This document shows positions 22,846-34,124 of a stretch of 64,000 nt of DNA, piece by piece. Origin of the DNA: Acanthaster planci (Eukaryota; Echinodermata; Asteroidea; Valvatida; Acanthasteridae). Position 1 is the first letter of the stretch. Every line of letters begins with the position of its first letter. A program made the translations under genes and the position numbers. The notes beneath the pieces were generated by a model that saw only the letters and a list, made by a program, of their open reading frames with translations, made no database searches and was not told the origin of the DNA. The DNA lies in contig NW_019091592.1 of the NCBI RefSeq assembly GCF_001949145.1, positions 120,790-184,789 on the forward strand, read 5' to 3'.

Positions 22846-22850
22846 ACAAA

Positions 22851-23172
22851 CTCCTCCCCCACAGAAATGTGAGTGAGGTCTGCTATTGAGTACCTACCCC
22901 AAACAGTCGCTAAATATGCAAATTTCTTTGCGTCTGATTCAATTCGCTAGAACTTCTGATCAACCATAGTGAACCCTCTACTCCCATGATGCGTAGCGGA
23001 ATGGCCACCATGTACATCCTTTTCCGGTATTAAAACCGTCCGAGCCAAAAGTGGGGAAGGATAGGAGGGAGCGGACTGTTTGGGGTAGGTATTCAACAGC
23101 AGACCTCACCCACATTTCTGTGGGGGAGGAGTCTTCTGCTTTCAACCTACCCCAAACAGTTGCTAAATATGC
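22851..23172. repeat. Inverted terminal structure of DIRS-like copy 2
   Basis: The 56-bp arms 22851-22906 and 23076-23131 are reverse complements with three mismatches, separated by about 169 bp. Directly after the right arm, 23132-23172 repeats the inner half of the left arm in direct orientation (CCTACCCCAAACAG and GCTAAATATGCA). This left arm-loop-right arm-direct copy order is the same as in copy 1 (919-1220), although the sequences have diverged. Confidence 0.75.
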
Positions 23173-23270
23173 AGAGTAGCACCAAGGCCTTGGAGGGGGG
23201 TGCAGCGAGGACGCACTGCATAATGAGAGTGTGCCAAACTGCATTGAGGACTCACCTAACAATGGAGTTG

Positions 23271-23831
23271 TTATGTTGTTCCAGTGGTGGGCTGCTTTGA
23301 TGAAGAACCCTTCTGCGTCGATGTGGCCGATGTTAGGACCACTCTGCCACATGCAGAGTTCTTTTGTATAACATCAGTGAGGTAGCATGTGGTGAAAGTA
23401 GATGGGGTCTTCCAGCATGCTGCCTTGCATATTTCTTCCATTGGTATGCCCCTGAAGTAGGCCCATGATGTGGAAACTGCTCGGATGTCATGACCCCTGA
23501 TGAGGCGTAGTGTTTTATTGTCAACAGAGTTCGGCGAATCTGGGTTGGCAAACTTGATGGTTGAAACTGCCCATCTGGCCATAGTGTCTCAGATCGCAGC
23601 TCAGTGAGGTTTTATTGTGGAAATGAAAAGCTGCGAAGTTATACCTCTCAGTTTTTTTGGTTTTGGCTTAAGGTATTTTTTAAGAGTCCGCGCTGGGCAC
23701 CATGGTTTGTCATCGGGAGTCCCAGTGTATTTGGTAATGTCTAGTACAAAAATGTCAGGAGGATGGAAGGAAACTGACTGGTTCTTGGTGAGAAACCCAA
23801 GTGTTGGGATGTGGCCATCTGTGATGGACAA
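23271..23831 (-). pseudogene. Tyrosine recombinase catalytic domain, DIRS-like copy 2
   Basis: Two minus frames carry the catalytic part. 23831-23601 has CPARTLKKYLKPKPKKLRGI and TSQLFIS. 23582-23271 has MARWAVSTIKFANPDSPNSV, then LIRGHDIRAVSTSWAYFRGI and KAACWKTPSTFTTCYLTDV. The GHDIRAVSTSWA segment is the HxxR-type motif of tyrosine recombinases as written in DIRS elements. A frame break near 23600 and the tandem duplication at 23661-24116 interrupt it. Its N-terminal half is at 24987-24082. Confidence 0.75.
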
Positions 23832-24116
23832 TGCCTGCAGTTCACTGCCTTACCGTGAGGTACATGTAGTAACTGCCCGCAGGAATGCCAGGTTTTGGCT
23901 TAAGGTACTATTTAAGAGTCCGCGCTGGGCACCATGGTTTGTCATCGGGAGTCACAGTGTATTTGGTAATGTCTAGTACAAAAATGTCAGGAGGATGGAA
24001 GGAAACTGACTGGTTCTTGGTGAGAAACCCAAGTGTTGGGATGTGGCCATCTGTGATGGACACTGCCTGCAGTTCACTGCCTTACCGTGAGGTAGTAACT
24101 GCCCGCAGGAATGCCA
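23661..24116. repeat. Tandem duplication inside the recombinase gene (232 / 226 bp)
   Basis: TTTTGGCTTAAGGTA at 23661 recurs at 23893. The two units run on in parallel to GCAGGAATGCCA, ending at 23890 and 24116. They differ by a few substitutions and a 6-bp ACATGT insertion in the first. The high similarity points to a fairly recent duplication within an already dead element. Confidence 0.85.
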
Positions 24117-24987
24117 GTTTCACCCATAAGTTTATCAACGATGCGTCGCTGGGAGGCTCCAAGGGGTGACCAGCAAGCAGTTGGAGGATAGCTAAAAAGT
24201 CCCATGAAGGAATTAGTCTCTTAGTTGGGGGACGTTCAAGAAACATCCCTCGGAATAGATGTTTAAGAGCAGTATTGTTGAACACAGTCAAACCATCAGG
24301 GAAGCCATCGTGTATGGTCACAATGGCAGACCGGTAGTTACGGATAGTTGAAACCTGGAGATCTGATTTGAACAGGTGCATGAAGAAGTCAGCTATAGAG
24401 GTCACAGAAACTTCGGTCGGAGAAAAACCTCGCTCTGAACACCACAAAGTAAAATGTTGTAATCTGGAGTCATAGATACTGCATGTAGACTGGCGTCGAC
24501 TCTTCGAAACAATTCTGGCAGCTTCATCAGAAAGTCCTGCTGATCTGAAGGGCTGTTTGACAAATAGCCAACAGGTCAGGTGTTGTGATGTCAGATGAGG
24601 GTGAAGCACGCCTGACTTCAACTGATGTAGCAGATCCGATCTGTCAGGAATGATCACTGGTGGCCGGACGAGAAGTCTGGTCAGGCGCAGAAACCACGGC
24701 TGTGTGGCCAGAAGGGGGCGATGAGAAGGACAACGCAGTGTTCTCTTTCGATCTTGGAAAGAATTGCCAGTATTAGGGATATTGATTTGAAGAGTGTTCG
24801 TTGCCCAGGCTTGCGGGTGGTAAAATCTCGTGCAGAACACTGGCAGTTGGGCATTCTCTGCCGAGGTGAAAAGATCAATGTTCAGTTTGTCTAATTCGGC
24901 GAAGATCTGTTCCACTACACTGGTGTGAAGTCCACTCCATGGGACGTACATTTGTACCCTTCCCCGAGAGAGAGAGAGAGAGAGCAT
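24082..24987 (-). pseudogene. Tyrosine recombinase N-terminal half, DIRS-like copy 2
   Basis: This is an open minus frame of about 300 codons. The first part (LNIDLFTSAENAQLPVFCTR, then NTLQINIPNTGNSF and ATQPWFLRLTRLLVRPPVII) is the tail of the RT/RNase H polyprotein. The second part is the recombinase core-binding domain: CSIYDSRLQHFTLWCSERGF, VTSIADFFMHLFKSDLQVST, IRNYRSAIVTIHDGFPDGLT and LKHLFRGMFLERPPTKRL. Order and spacing match DIRS recombinases. The frame ends where the tandem duplication begins, and the catalytic half continues at 23831-23271. Confidence 0.75.
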
Positions 24988-24989
24988 CT

Positions 24990-25620
24990 GCTATGCAGTT
25001 GTCGACACCAGGAATGTGAGTCGCCTGGAAGTCAATGCCATAATCCTGGGCCCCAAAGGAATATCTGTCTCATCAGGAGGCATAGGCGGGGAGAATGTGT
25101 GCCTCCCTGGCGATTGATGTATGACACCACTGTGGAGTTGTCCAAGCGGATGAGGACTCGTTTGCCTATGATGCTTGGGCGGAAAGCTTTCAGTGCATTG
25201 AATACTGCCTGAAGTTCCAGTATATTGATGTGACTCCCTTTATTAGAGCTGGAGGTCGAATGTTCCCGATGTTTGAAGCGGTGGTAGGGAGGCTCCCCAG
25301 CCCAGAGGAAAAGCGTCCAATGTTATAGCTATTTCGGGGTCCACCTTGGGGAAGGGAACTCCAAGAGAGAGGTGCTCCTTCACTAACCACCACTGAAGAT
25401 GGGGGCAGATGAAGTCTGATATGGGGACCTGGAGATTGATTGAGCCCCATTTGGCCTGTAGAGCACTAAGAGGTTTGAGGTTGATAATAGCTCACCAGCT
25501 GTTGAGTTCTTTCTTTGGAATTAGAAAGAACGTTGAGATGAAGCCCTTGTTTGCTTGAGATTCGGGAACCGGGCGGATAGCATGTTTCCAAAGGAGAGAG
25601 TCTATCTCGGACTCCGGTCC
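24990..25620 (-). pseudogene. RT start and RNase H region of DIRS-like copy 2
   Basis: Minus-strand reading gives the RT start (SLLWKHAIRPVPESQANKGF, IPKKELN), then ICPHLQWWLVKEHLSLGVPF and ITLDAFPLGWGASLPP (first RNase H Asp block), SHINILELQAVFNALKAFRP (Glu block) and RVLIRLDNSTVVSYINRQGG (second Asp block). The pieces are in more than one frame and contain stops. The catalytic palm of RT between NLKPL and the connection domain is absent. Confidence 0.65.
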
Positions 25621-26015
25621 CTGTCGTTTGTGTTTGTTTTTGTCGGTAGGACCCCGCCGAGGGGTCTGAGATCGGCAGGTGGAGGCAAATCTGAATAGTC
25701 AGTGACGCCTACCCCCAGGAGGTCGGGGGCAGCGCGGCTCAGTAGTTCTTTCTTTGAAGCTCCTCTGGGGTGGCTTGAAAGGGTGTCTGAAGACAATGGC
25801 AGAAGGGGTGATCCAGCTGGTTGAGCTAGCGTTGGCAGCATGGGGCCGCTCTGGTGCGTAGACTTGTGAGCCATGCCAATGTTGGGTGTTACCCACAGCA
25901 GCTTGTTGTCGGCCCTCGTCACCTGTTCGGAATGCTTAGGAGCTGGGATGCAGAAGTGTTGCGCCCAGACCCAGTAAGTGGGGGAAAATTCCCAAAATCC
26001 AACAGAAATTTCCAT
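25602..26015 (-). pseudogene. gag-like N-terminal frame of DIRS-like copy 2
   Basis: An open minus frame of 137 codons directly upstream of the RT start, in the position of the DIRS gag-like ORF tail. It is Pro/Ser-rich (DTLSSHPRGASKKELLSRAA) with no catalytic motif. The call is by position only. A splice-like or truncated start cannot be distinguished. Confidence 0.4.
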
Positions 26016-26039
26016 TTGAGTAAGAAAAGACTCACCTCT

Positions 26040-26591
26040 GATTACCTACATTTGCAGAGTAGCACCGTTAAGTAACAATTTGGGAGGGAAGGGACATGCC
26101 GGGCAACGAAGGTCTTAACTGACCCATTCAAATATGAAAAAGGTTGTTTAGACATACTCGGAAGCTGCCTATCTAGTTGCGAGAAACGGTAGCTTTCTGG
26201 GGTGTACAGGCAGCTGATCGGCTGACCTGCTTGAGGGTTTTCCTGCTCAAGACACCCTCTGCTTGAACCACATCCTTCAGGTAGCATGAACAGAAGGTGG
26301 TTAAATTCTCCCTGCAGGTCGTTTTCATTATGCCTGAAACACAAACTCCAAGCTGGTGGGCAGATGATGCGCTGCTTGTTTCCTGGGCACCTGATTTTGA
26401 TCCTCAATATTAAGAGGGCTTACACGTATTATTGCCTCCAATCTCATTTGTGCGATCATGGTCACAGAGGCTGGGCGACGTAGTTGGATGGTCGTGATGA
26501 ACAACTGCTTGATGTCACCTTGTAGGGTCAGCAAACGAGCGAAGAAATGTGTGGAAGCTCTTGAATGGGACACCACCATAAATCCCCCGCT
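26040..26591. other. Unrecognised sequence up to the gap
   Basis: A minus frame across 26590-26440 (VSHSRASTHFFARLLTLQGD, IKQLFITTIQLRRPASVTMI) is open to the gap. I do not recognise it, and its continuation is hidden by the Ns. Confidence 0.3.
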
Positions 26592-27057
26592 NNNNNNNNN
26601 NNNNNNNNNNNNNNNNNNNNNNNNNNNNNNNNNNNNNNNNNNNNNNNNNNNNNNNNNNNNNNNNNNNNNNNNNNNNNNNNNNNNNNNNNNNNNNNNNNNN
26701 NNNNNNNNNNNNNNNNNNNNNNNNNNNNNNNNNNNNNNNNNNNNNNNNNNNNNNNNNNNNNNNNNNNNNNNNNNNNNNNNNNNNNNNNNNNNNNNNNNNN
26801 NNNNNNNNNNNNNNNNNNNNNNNNNNNNNNNNNNNNNNNNNNNNNNNNNNNNNNNNNNNNNNNNNNNNNNNNNNNNNNNNNNNNNNNNNNNNNNNNNNNN
26901 NNNNNNNNNNNNNNNNNNNNNNNNNNNNNNNNNNNNNNNNNNNNNNNNNNNNNNNNNNNNNNNNNNNNNNNNNNNNNNNNNNNNNNNNNNNNNNNNNNNN
27001 NNNNNNNNNNNNNNNNNNNNNNNNNNNNNNNNNNNNNNNNNNNNNNNNNNNNNNNNN
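26592..27057. other. Assembly gap (466 N)
   Basis: Run of unresolved bases. Any open frame spanning it is an artefact. Confidence 1.
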
Positions 27058-27194
27058 ACTAAACTATGCATGTAGGCCTATGAGGCAAGGGAACAAAGGC
27101 TGTTGTGGCCAAAATGAAGTAAAGTGAGCATTCTGGATAATTCTCTCTCTCATGAGTAACTTGAGTATTCATTATAATAGAAAGGGGAGGTGAA

Positions 27195-27445
27195 GGCATG
27201 AATTCCCCTCACTGAGGTTGAGCAACAATGAAGGGATCAAACTGTGGAACATCCTTTATAATACTTTTTCCCACAAATAACTGGAAGTACCCCTTATTGA
27301 ATTCCCCTCACTGTGGTTCAGCAAAGATGAAGGGAAAAAACTATGAGACATCCCTAAAACCTCAGTCTCTAACAAGCAAATGGCACAAGTTTCCCTAACT
27401 GAGATTGACCAACAAATGAAGGGATCGATCTTTGAGAATGAAGTC
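27195..27445. repeat. Three-copy tandem repeat, ~100 bp unit
   Basis: The module TTCCCCTCACTGAGGTTGAG with GAAGGGATCAAACT recurs near 27191, 27300 and 27392 with substitutions (TTCCCTAACTGAGATTGA in the last). Spacing is about 95-110 bp. Non-coding. Confidence 0.6.
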
Positions 27446-27539
27446 GCCCTGTCATGCCTGTGGGTGGCTTGAATAGAGAAACAATACCAAAATGACAAAG
27501 GTCCATCCTGTCTGCGGTGTAGAGGCGGAAGGCCTCAAG

Positions 27540-29960
27540 TAATGTGGTCTGGCAGAACTTGTTATCAAACGGAACAGGCTACAGCCATAGCTGTAGAAGG
27601 GCAAGGACCACTACGCCTCAAGTACAACCTCACAAAATACTGGAAGGGCAAGGAGGCCAACTGAGATGGCACCCAGGCTGTTTTGAAAATGTGTGTGGAC
27701 GTCATCTCAAGAGGGCACTAACTTTGATATTACCACCCCCCCTGTTAACACTGTATAAAGTAAAGCGAGGTGGTTATACTGAATGGCTGTACAAAAATAA
27801 ACCAGTAAAGAAGGCTTGAGCCTTTACAAAGTACCTATTATAGACTGCGCTGTTGTATGGGCACTGTTGATTCCAATACTGATTGCAAGGAACCCAAAAC
27901 TACACATACCCGTGCTACATGTATCTTGTATGCACGTGTTTTATAGAATGTATGGCATGAAATGAGACGATGACAACCAAGACTCACGAAGGTAATAGAA
28001 AACCTGCCTTAAGCAACCTACCTATACAGTTGACCATGCCTAAGAATTACAAGCAACTAAAGTCCTAATGTACAACTTGCGCCAGTCGGGTAACCACTAT
28101 GGGAACCCAAGGAGACAGAGGTCAACCCAGGTCACACATAAAAGAACATGTAGCGTCTAATCTGATGGAACCCAAGAAGTAGACAGAAACCTAGAGCTGT
28201 GCTAACGAAATTTGTGGGAACATGCTCGTCAAGGAAACAACCTCGAGTAACAAATATGAATGCAGGGGAAGGGGGCAAATTCTGTGAATGAACCTGTACA
28301 ACTGTAACCTGGACATGTTGGGGAAGTACAGGAAGACTAACATAACACCTAGACATCCTGAGAAAAACATAACTAAAGTACAGTACAAAGGCAGCCACTT
28401 AATAACACAGAAATAAAGTGGAAGGCAAACGGTAACCAAAGAGGGATGCTGCGGGTCCAGCATTATGCACCACTGCAACATGAATGGCGTACTTGTACCT
28501 TGTTCAAAAAACACACTGAGCACGAGGCGCCTATCCAAAGACTATAGAATTCTTTGTAGGGGAGGCGATGCAGAGCAGGGGCTAGAGCTGCAATAAGGAA
28601 AGTGATTATAACTCAAAACAAGGGTGCGCAAGCTACAGCACTCTATCTGAGCGCGACAAAACTTGCATCCCACGCAGCACGCTGAACAAAATAGCTCCAG
28701 GAGCAGAGTGCAAGAGTGCCAAGTTCTGAGAAAGTGAATGCACTCGAATTGAACATACATGTATGAAAGGCACCTAAAGATCGTGCATGGAACACACTGC
28801 AAAAAGGTGCAGCCAAATATACTCAAGAATGGTCTGCACATGTCAAGTCACAGAATGCACACAGAAACCCTGCCGGAAGACCTTGAGCCTGAGGGTCCAA
28901 CTCAAACCCAAATGTGACACCACAGAATACGAAAACGCTGTGCTGTGAGTTAAATTTGAGTACGGGAGTAAGGGCAAACATAAGGCAAAGGTGACTAATG
29001 ACAACAGCTTCCGGGGAATTAGAACTATAACAGCTGTAGAAGATTGAATAATCTTCCAAACCTGAAGTAGTCTTGAGACTGAACATGCATGTAGTGTATC
29101 GGGACCCACATGACCGCGTCAAGTTCTGATGACAAGAACTAGGCAACGAGTGAACACAGGAAATAAATGTACCAAGTGGAATACAAAAACATTCCTTGCA
29201 GTTAGAGAGAGTAGCTAGGCCTATAGGCCCAAAAAAACACTAAAAGATTAAAACACATTTATTACTGTGAATAGAACAGCTCCACAATGGTTGAAGAGCA
29301 CATCGGTCAACGGGGGAGAACGGGATCTAATCCCCATTACACAATCAAGAATCTATTTTGAGGTAGGCCTACATGCACAAGTGCCAAAATCCCTACAATC
29401 ACCTGACGATAAGACAGGACATGTAAATAAGGCAAGATTGGATAAATAAGGCAAGATCTTCATCAGGGGATAAAAGACAGGAGAAACGGCTCTGACCACC
29501 GACCCCCAAGTGTCAATGAGGGGAACGGATGTCGATTCGACCACGATCCAACAAGTGGGAGTGAGGCTGTAAATGGGCATGAACATCACCCTGAAGTCCT
29601 GGTGGTAGGCCTACAGCTGGGACGGGTAGCATGGTATGGCAGTCGGCAGAATGACGCCGAGAAATGGTTCCACGATTCGGAGAGACAGTTACATTGTGGG
29701 CTTTTTTTTGCAAAGGGGATCCACCGCAGAAAACAAGAATAGTTCTCGGGAAACACTGCTGAAAAATCTGGATGCCCGTAATACCGACGGGCTAGAGTCG
29801 TTTGAAGAGTAAGACCAAGCACTTGGATGAGAACGAGGTTGAAGCTGTTGCATCTAACCTGTATCTGCAATAAAAAGGTTGTCATGCACGTGGCTGAAAA
29901 TGTGCTGCCGACTTGAGACGGTGGTGGTGTCCCGGGCCTCTGTGACTGAGCAGAGGTAGC
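27540..29960. other. Long stretch without recognised genes
   Basis: Several 80-115-codon minus frames occur but show no family motif and are Cys/Leu/Phe-rich as expected from antisense composition. A splice-acceptor-like TTTTTATTGCAG on the minus strand at about 29870 precedes open sequence (29866-29586). It might be a second exon of the possible gene starting at 30259, but the reading frame is not settled. Confidence 0.3.
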
Positions 29961-29979
29961 CGGACGTTCAGATGACTAT

Positions 29980-30259
29980 GCTGCATTGAGCACCGGGCCT
30001 CGCTGTTCCGCACGCACCTGCTGCCATGTGCTCACGTAGGCTACCGAAGGTGAGCAGAACCTGCCGGGGAGAAGCCCTGCTAGGTGCCGGTCGCGGGCTC
30101 GGCCCCAGGGAATTTCCACTCATAGAACACAGCAGAGTAGACTCAGTCGGCACGGTGGAAATGACATGCTTGGAGGAACCAGGGGATTTACCCGGAACGT
30201 GGCTTGAACTATAGATAGAACTTCCAGTCCTTTGTCGGGTTTTGATGGTCTCCGCCATT
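29980..30259 (-). CDS. Possible first coding exon of a host gene
   Basis: An ATG at 30259 opens a frame reading MAETIKTRQRTGSSIYSSSH followed by a Ser/Pro-rich stretch (SRASPRQVLLTFG). The frame closes near 29968 and has donor-like sites (GTAGCC at about 30042, GTGAGC at about 30032). The region is locally GC-rich with many CpGs (29930-30180), unlike its surroundings, which fits a promoter-proximal first exon. No domain is recognised. The downstream exons are unclear, so this is a weak model. Confidence 0.3.
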
Positions 30260-30439
30260 TTTACATAGAAAAAAGCGACGTTGTATGTAAACATGAGACT
30301 TTATGCTAAATTTACACGATGTTGGCTACATGCATCGCTGAAAAAAAATAGGACGAGTCTTAGTTCTATGCAGCGACGTTTCTCTGTCGGTCTATAGGGG
30401 AATGTTGGGTCGCGGAATTCAGAACGCTTGCACTTCCTC

Positions 30440-30600
30440 GCAAACTGCAACAAACCCAGGGTCGCCCCGTTGACCCTATAAATATACCAAGGAAAGAGGG
30501 GGACCGCACTATTAAATCGCTCGCACCACCTCACAGAACACCCAACAATCCCAGGGTCACCCCGTTGACCCGATGTATCACTTGGTAGTAATAGCGTTGA
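30440..30600 (-). promoter_or_regulatory. Possible promoter region with duplicated motif
   Basis: The string CCCAGGGTC(G/A)CCCCGTTGACCC occurs twice, near 30449 and 30551, each after a CAACAA-type string, so about 100 bp was duplicated. The first copy abuts TATATTTATA (minus strand, about 30486-30476), a TATA-like sequence roughly 220 bp upstream of the ATG at 30259. Function is inferred only. Confidence 0.3.
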
Positions 30601-31104
30601 GTTGACGATCTATAAAATGCACACACACGAGAAGAAAAAGTATACCACCAAAACAAGAAAATATACACATTAACTCAGAAATACAGAATGTACGTTTACT
30701 ACAGTATGTTACGTTTGATCAGAATGTCACAAAGGTGTGTAGCGAAATGGAAAACTAGATAAACTCGAAGATGTCAAAAAGACACGTCCGTTTAGAATCA
30801 AGCTAAGGAAAAGAAGGACAAACATGGTGGCCATTCCACTACGAATCATGTGACTAGAGGGCGCAGTACGGTTGGGATAGGTTGAAAGCAAAAGACTCTG
30901 TGGCACAAAAGTGCAAAATATAAAGAAGGACCTCAAGGACCGCAAATCAACTGGACATGATTCTTGTGCAACAATTAAGGCCTAGGGGGCTGGATTCTAA
31001 TAAAATAAAATAGACACGGTGGCTGCGGCTCTCCAAAGCATCTGTGGAACCAACCGCAGCCACCATAGGATTTCGCTCGCTGCGCCCAGTGTAAAATTTT
31101 TTTT

Positions 31105-31420
31105 AAATGACTGGGACGAAAGTGGGATTTCAGTGAGATCCCAGTGGGATACATGTACGTTTGTCCCACTGGGATACTTCCATCCCAGCGGGATAAAAAA
31201 TGAGATGGAAGTGGGCTCCCATTTCCAGGTGGGATCCCAGTTGCAAGCAAAAAAGTGGGATCCAAGTTGGGGGATCCAGTTCAAAGTGGGATCCCATTTC
31301 TAGGTACATGTATTTAGTGGGATTCCAGTTGAGGTGAATCCCACTTGCAAGTAAAAAAGTGGGATCCAAGCTGAGATGAAACCTCACGTAAGACTGGAAT
31401 CCCAGTTGACCTTTATTTGT
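31105..31420. repeat. Degenerate TGGGATCCCA minisatellite, array 1
   Basis: The self-complementary motif TGGGATCCCA and half-motifs GTGGGAT / ATCCCAG recur at about 10-20-bp intervals, mixed with CCAGTTG, CAAGT.AAAAAAGTGGGATCC and CATTTC.AGGT links. Because the unit is palindromic, both strands give the same translated W-D-P/I-P pattern, which explains the long frames here. A second array is at 37205-37450. Confidence 0.75.
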
Positions 31421-31439
31421 CATCCATTGTTTACACTGA

Positions 31440-32540
31440 CTCCAACACTTAGTAAATTACACAATGAAGCTTACTGATCGTCACCTCTTGATTGTTTTTC
31501 TTGCAAGAAAACGAAGTCATGACACTGAAACTGAACCACAGTCAACATAAAGTAATTCTTTTTGTACTATTTCATTCACAGTACTTCCCCAGCCTGTGTT
31601 ATTTTTTACAAATTCAAAGTAACAAAAAGCTTCTTGATTCATCCCTTTATGTATCAGATCACAATGGTACGTGTATACCTTTATTAATTCAGAGGGCTAT
31701 TATTCACTTTGGCAAGGTTCCTATATAAGGAATGTTGGCTTGTCATATGGTGGTTGTAAATAAAAACAAACTAAAAACAAATCAAGACTCACAGTGTGTT
31801 AGATCTCTGAAACAGACTACATCACCAAGTAAGGTATTGACTGAGTTACAAGGAAAAACATTCTGACGTCACATTGTACATATTATATTTTAATTACCCC
31901 ACCAAATGTGTTTTCGATTGACAACTATGACCAATCACATGGGTCAAGTGAGATGCATCCAGCATGCCCACAGCAGAAGGCCAGCGGGCAATAAAGCTCC
32001 TGCAGCGGCAGGAAATTTTGTGGAAACACGCTCATTTCAACATATTCAAACACAAGCAATACAACCTCGAATTAAATTCATGAACAAAGAAAATAGTACA
32101 TACTGTACATGGACAAAGGATCAAGTTCTGTGAAGGTGTAGAAATCTTCTTCCAACATCGATGTTTACGAAATGTTGATACTCCTGCACTGCACTGCAGC
32201 TGGCACTGCTATTTTAGTGGAGACACAGATCCAAGATCTAGACGAACACCATACATGTGTAGTTTGCTACACACAACTCGTGGTGCGTCAGCCCGCAGTG
32301 TGTCTACCGTCCGGAACCAGACAATTTTCAGGCTGTCATGGTGTCAGAATTTTAATTTTTTTATTAAGTTTGACACTGTATAATTTGAAGGGTTTTATAT
32401 TGTAAAGCACAAAATGTACAAGAATATTTGATTCTATCAGCTTGGGCCAAAACGCCTTTTTGCCCAAGCAACTTGCGATCTCGCGCATATGAAAATACCT
32501 TTTCATGAAATTTTGCGATTTTGTGCAGGATATAAACCGC
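31440..32540. other. Intergenic, nothing recognised
   Basis: No supported feature. Confidence 0.35.
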
Positions 32541-32550
32541 CAATTTCGGA

Positions 32551-32988
32551 GTGCGTCAAGTCGTCATTTTCCAAACTTTTCTGGTTTTTGCACAGTGTGT
32601 ACGTATCGTACACATGCGTGACACAACTTTACAGTTACAAAATGACTTTGTCTTCAGAAAAGAAGAAAGGGCTTTCATTTGGTTAACAAGAACGTGTCTT
32701 TCTTTGTTAGCTATCATTCAAAGAATAGGCTTTGGTCTGACAAAGGGCGAGCTATGCACCCAGGCTGAGTCTTGCTGGGCAGGAAAATCTCCAGCTGTCA
32801 GCACAGGCATATGCATAGGTGCAGCAGGCACCAGCGCAGCCTTGTTTAATGCATTGAGCTTTGCGCACATACTAACAGCAATATGCGAAACAACTCGTGA
32901 AAATCATGGAACTTTCTTTCCCAGAAAGGCAAATGGAAGTAGGAAAACATATAAAAAGAAGCATTTTAACATGAGAAAAGGTTCCTGA
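32551..32988 (+). CDS. Unidentified open frame, 145 codons
   Basis: The frame has two hydrophobic stretches (WLTRTCLSLLAIIQRIGFGL and GAAGTSAALFNALSFAHILT) and a Lys/Arg-rich end (FPRKANGSRKTYKKKHFNMR). No family is recognised and no splice partner is visible. It lies directly left of the piggyBac element at 33184. It may be coding, or a chance frame in old repeat DNA. Confidence 0.25.
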   Translation: MRQVVIFQTFLVFAQCVRIVHMRDTTLQLQNDFVFRKEERAFIWLTRTCLSLLAIIQRIGFGLTKGELCTQAESCWAGKSPAVSTGICIGAAGTSAALFNALSFAHILTAICETTRENHGTFFPRKANGSRKTYKKKHFNMRKGS

Positions 32989-34124
32989 AAGGTGTTTTGT
33001 GAATAAAGAAAAGACAGCAGGATTTAAATTTTTTCAATGTTTTAATTTTTTTTTTTCTAACCTTCCGATAAAATTTTAGAGTCCTTCCGAAAACTTAGGG
33101 TTGGTCGGGAAACCGGAAGCAGGCTTGTTTTATTGGGGGTCATAACTTGCTCAACAACTAACACGACCAACACAGCCGTACATTTAACCCTTCACGCCGG
33201 GATGTTTTTACCGCAACCTACCTGGCTGCCGGGTTTATTTTTCCAATTTTGCTAACGGCAACCGCAGATGCCTGGATTGGCCACCAGGCCTATCTGCCAA
33301 GTTTGCTGGGTCACACACTCCACACAGCCTTGCTCTGTGTAGTCATGAACCCTGCTGTTGTATTTGGATCCCATTCAAGAAAATACCAGGTACCCAGCAC
33401 TTGCCTTGCCCACGTGACAACACCAACTACCCAACGACACTCGGTCACAGCGGAGAAGTTCACACGGTCTATGCTTGCTTTTAGCAGGCACCGTGGCTCG
33501 TGTACCTGCTTCCCAGTAGTCCATGCATGCCCAGCATCAATGCCAAGCCCCAACTTGTACATTGAGTGCGCTGGACAAGTTTTTATTTCAGCTAAAACCC
33601 AGTGAAGATTTCTCGTAAAATTCCCCTAATGTTTTTATTTCACGCAAAGTTTGCTCATAATTTTCTTGCACATTTCTAAGTTGTTTTTTTTTGCAAGTTC
33701 TATTCAAATCTCCTTTCCGTATGTAACGGATATATATAAACAGACCCTTCTAAGTAAAGTTTGAACCATCCCATGAAAAATATCTTTCCAAACTAAACCT
33801 CCCAATAATTATAAAATAAACAGACACAATGATGACATGTCATTTCTTTTTTTTCTCTTCTCATATTTACAATCACTTTATCTTTCTTCAAAATTTTATT
33901 CAATAAAAAGGAACCTTCCTGTAAAAACTTAGCCAAAAAAAGAAAAAAAACAGAGCAGTTGCATTACATCATGTCTTCAAATTAGAGGAAACCATTATAA
34001 AAAAACTTAGCCAAAAAAGAAAAGAAAACAATGAGTAGTTGCATTACACAATGTCTTGACACAGGAGAAAATTTTACATGAATAAGTAATTGATTCAAGT
34101 ATAATAAACCTTGAAGGATTTGCC

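Larger units (their letters stand above)
22851..26020 (-). mobile_element. DIRS-like tyrosine-recombinase retroelement, copy 2
   Basis: On the minus strand: a gag-like open frame (26015-25602), the first part of RT (about 25620-25450), RNase H (about 25420-24990), a tyrosine recombinase (24987-23271) and terminal inverted/direct repeats (23172-22851). The RT segment runs SLLWKHAIRPVPESQANKGF, then ISTFFLIPKKELN, a stop and NLKPLSALQ. Soon after that it passes into sequence of the pre-RNase H region, so the RT palm with its catalytic aspartates has been deleted. Copy 1 at 915-3800 keeps that palm. The element is therefore non-autonomous as well as broken by stops. Confidence 0.8.

Noticed and set aside
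24965-24985. (GA)n run as a start-site signal
   Set aside because: Simple repeat inside the DIRS pseudogene with no promoter context.
26328-27075. Long frames across the N gap
   Set aside because: They consist mostly of unresolved bases, so no protein can be inferred.
31018-31064. Hairpin GGTGGCTGCGG/CCGCAGCCACC as an RNA element or terminator
   Set aside because: An 11-bp stem with a 25-base loop next to a palindromic minisatellite is not specific, and there is no neighbouring transcript to support it.
30975-31423. Trp/Asp/Pro-rich frames on both strands
   Set aside because: They are created by the palindromic TGGGATCCCA repeat and read alike on either strand.
33249-33605. 118-codon plus-strand frame inside the piggyBac
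   Set aside because: It lies in the element's non-coding end region, has no motif, and opposes the transposase strand.
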